A stretch of DNA of 64,000 bases from Flaccisagitta enflata (Eukaryota; Chaetognatha; Sagittoidea; Aphragmophora): positions 1,240,001-1,304,000 of the forward strand of contig OZ231128.1 in the NCBI GenBank assembly GCA_965153355.1, in the 5' to 3' direction. A program made the position numbers and the translations under genes. Shown here in pieces: positions 63,836 to 64,000 of the stretch. A model generated the notes under the pieces. That model did not search any database. It was not told the origin of the DNA and saw nothing but the letters and a program-made list of their open reading frames with translations. Numbering within the stretch: the first letter of the stretch is position 1; the number at the start of each line of letters is the position of its first letter.

Positions 63836-64000
63836 AATATAAAGTATAGCAACCAAAGCAGACCCATGAAGAGTCCTTGATTACTATCTTGTTTTTAGCA
63901 AGATAGTAATGGTTGCTACCAGTACAAAAACTTTGATCGAAATTAATAGTATTTGTTTTTCTTCACGCCTTCACAAGTTGATATGCCTAGATCTTTCGAT
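63836..64000. other. No feature recognised at the window end
   Basis: A short inverted repeat (ACTATCTTG / CAAGATAGT, about 63882-63909) is the only structure seen. Confidence 0.5.

Overview
This is a transposon-dominated stretch of a eukaryotic, almost certainly animal, genome assembly. A 10-base N gap lies at 40137-40146, spliceosomal introns are visible, simple-sequence tracts are dense, and four exons on the plus strand fit a coiled-coil/collagen gene. The elements present (Ty3/gypsy including a CsRn1-like copy, a non-LTR retrotransposon with an APE endonuclease, DNA transposons with long inverted repeats, a mariner-type MITE, hAT-like elements, and short elements with GACG/GACC arrays resembling Helentron-derived 'pearl'/DINE elements) suit an aquatic invertebrate. 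The species cannot be fixed from the sequence.

Layout. 1-14 kb: dispersed repeats and minisatellites surround four phase-1 exons (5150-5236, 12068-12193, 13371-13418, 13613-13747) that read as coiled coil followed by Gly-X-Y collagen. 14.8-20.6 kb: a 5.8-kb DNA transposon with ~880-bp inverted ends, a 4-bp AAAT target duplication and a broken zinc-finger gene. 20.8-25.4 kb: foldback elements, short GACG-array elements and microsatellites. 25.5-35.3 kb (minus strand): a decayed CsRn1-like Ty3/gypsy element whose pol is split by a 3.18-kb long-TIR transposon with an exact 10-bp target duplication, and whose gag is split by a 713-bp short element. 35.2-40.1 kb (minus strand): an unidentified charged ORF and a non-LTR retrotransposon missing its 3' half.

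40.15-52.02 kb (plus strand): a nearly intact, very young Ty3/gypsy-type element, the most remarkable object here. Its gag and pol share one frame, separated by a single TGA in a textbook leaky-stop context. Its LTR carries a 43-bp duplication that creates a potential LTR intron. Between pol and the 3' LTR lie two genes on the opposite strand: a GC-rich 143-residue single-span membrane protein, and a two-exon gene for a 157-residue protein with a signal peptide and a transmembrane helix.

52-64 kb: no convincing host gene. It holds polypurine and GACA tracts, several foldback elements that share ends but carry different internal minisatellites, and a ~4.3-kb palindromic element at 59.5-63.8 kb whose two arms carry different nested insertions, so that one arm serves as the empty site for the other. 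Most long ORFs outside the named genes are translations of microsatellites and are not reported.
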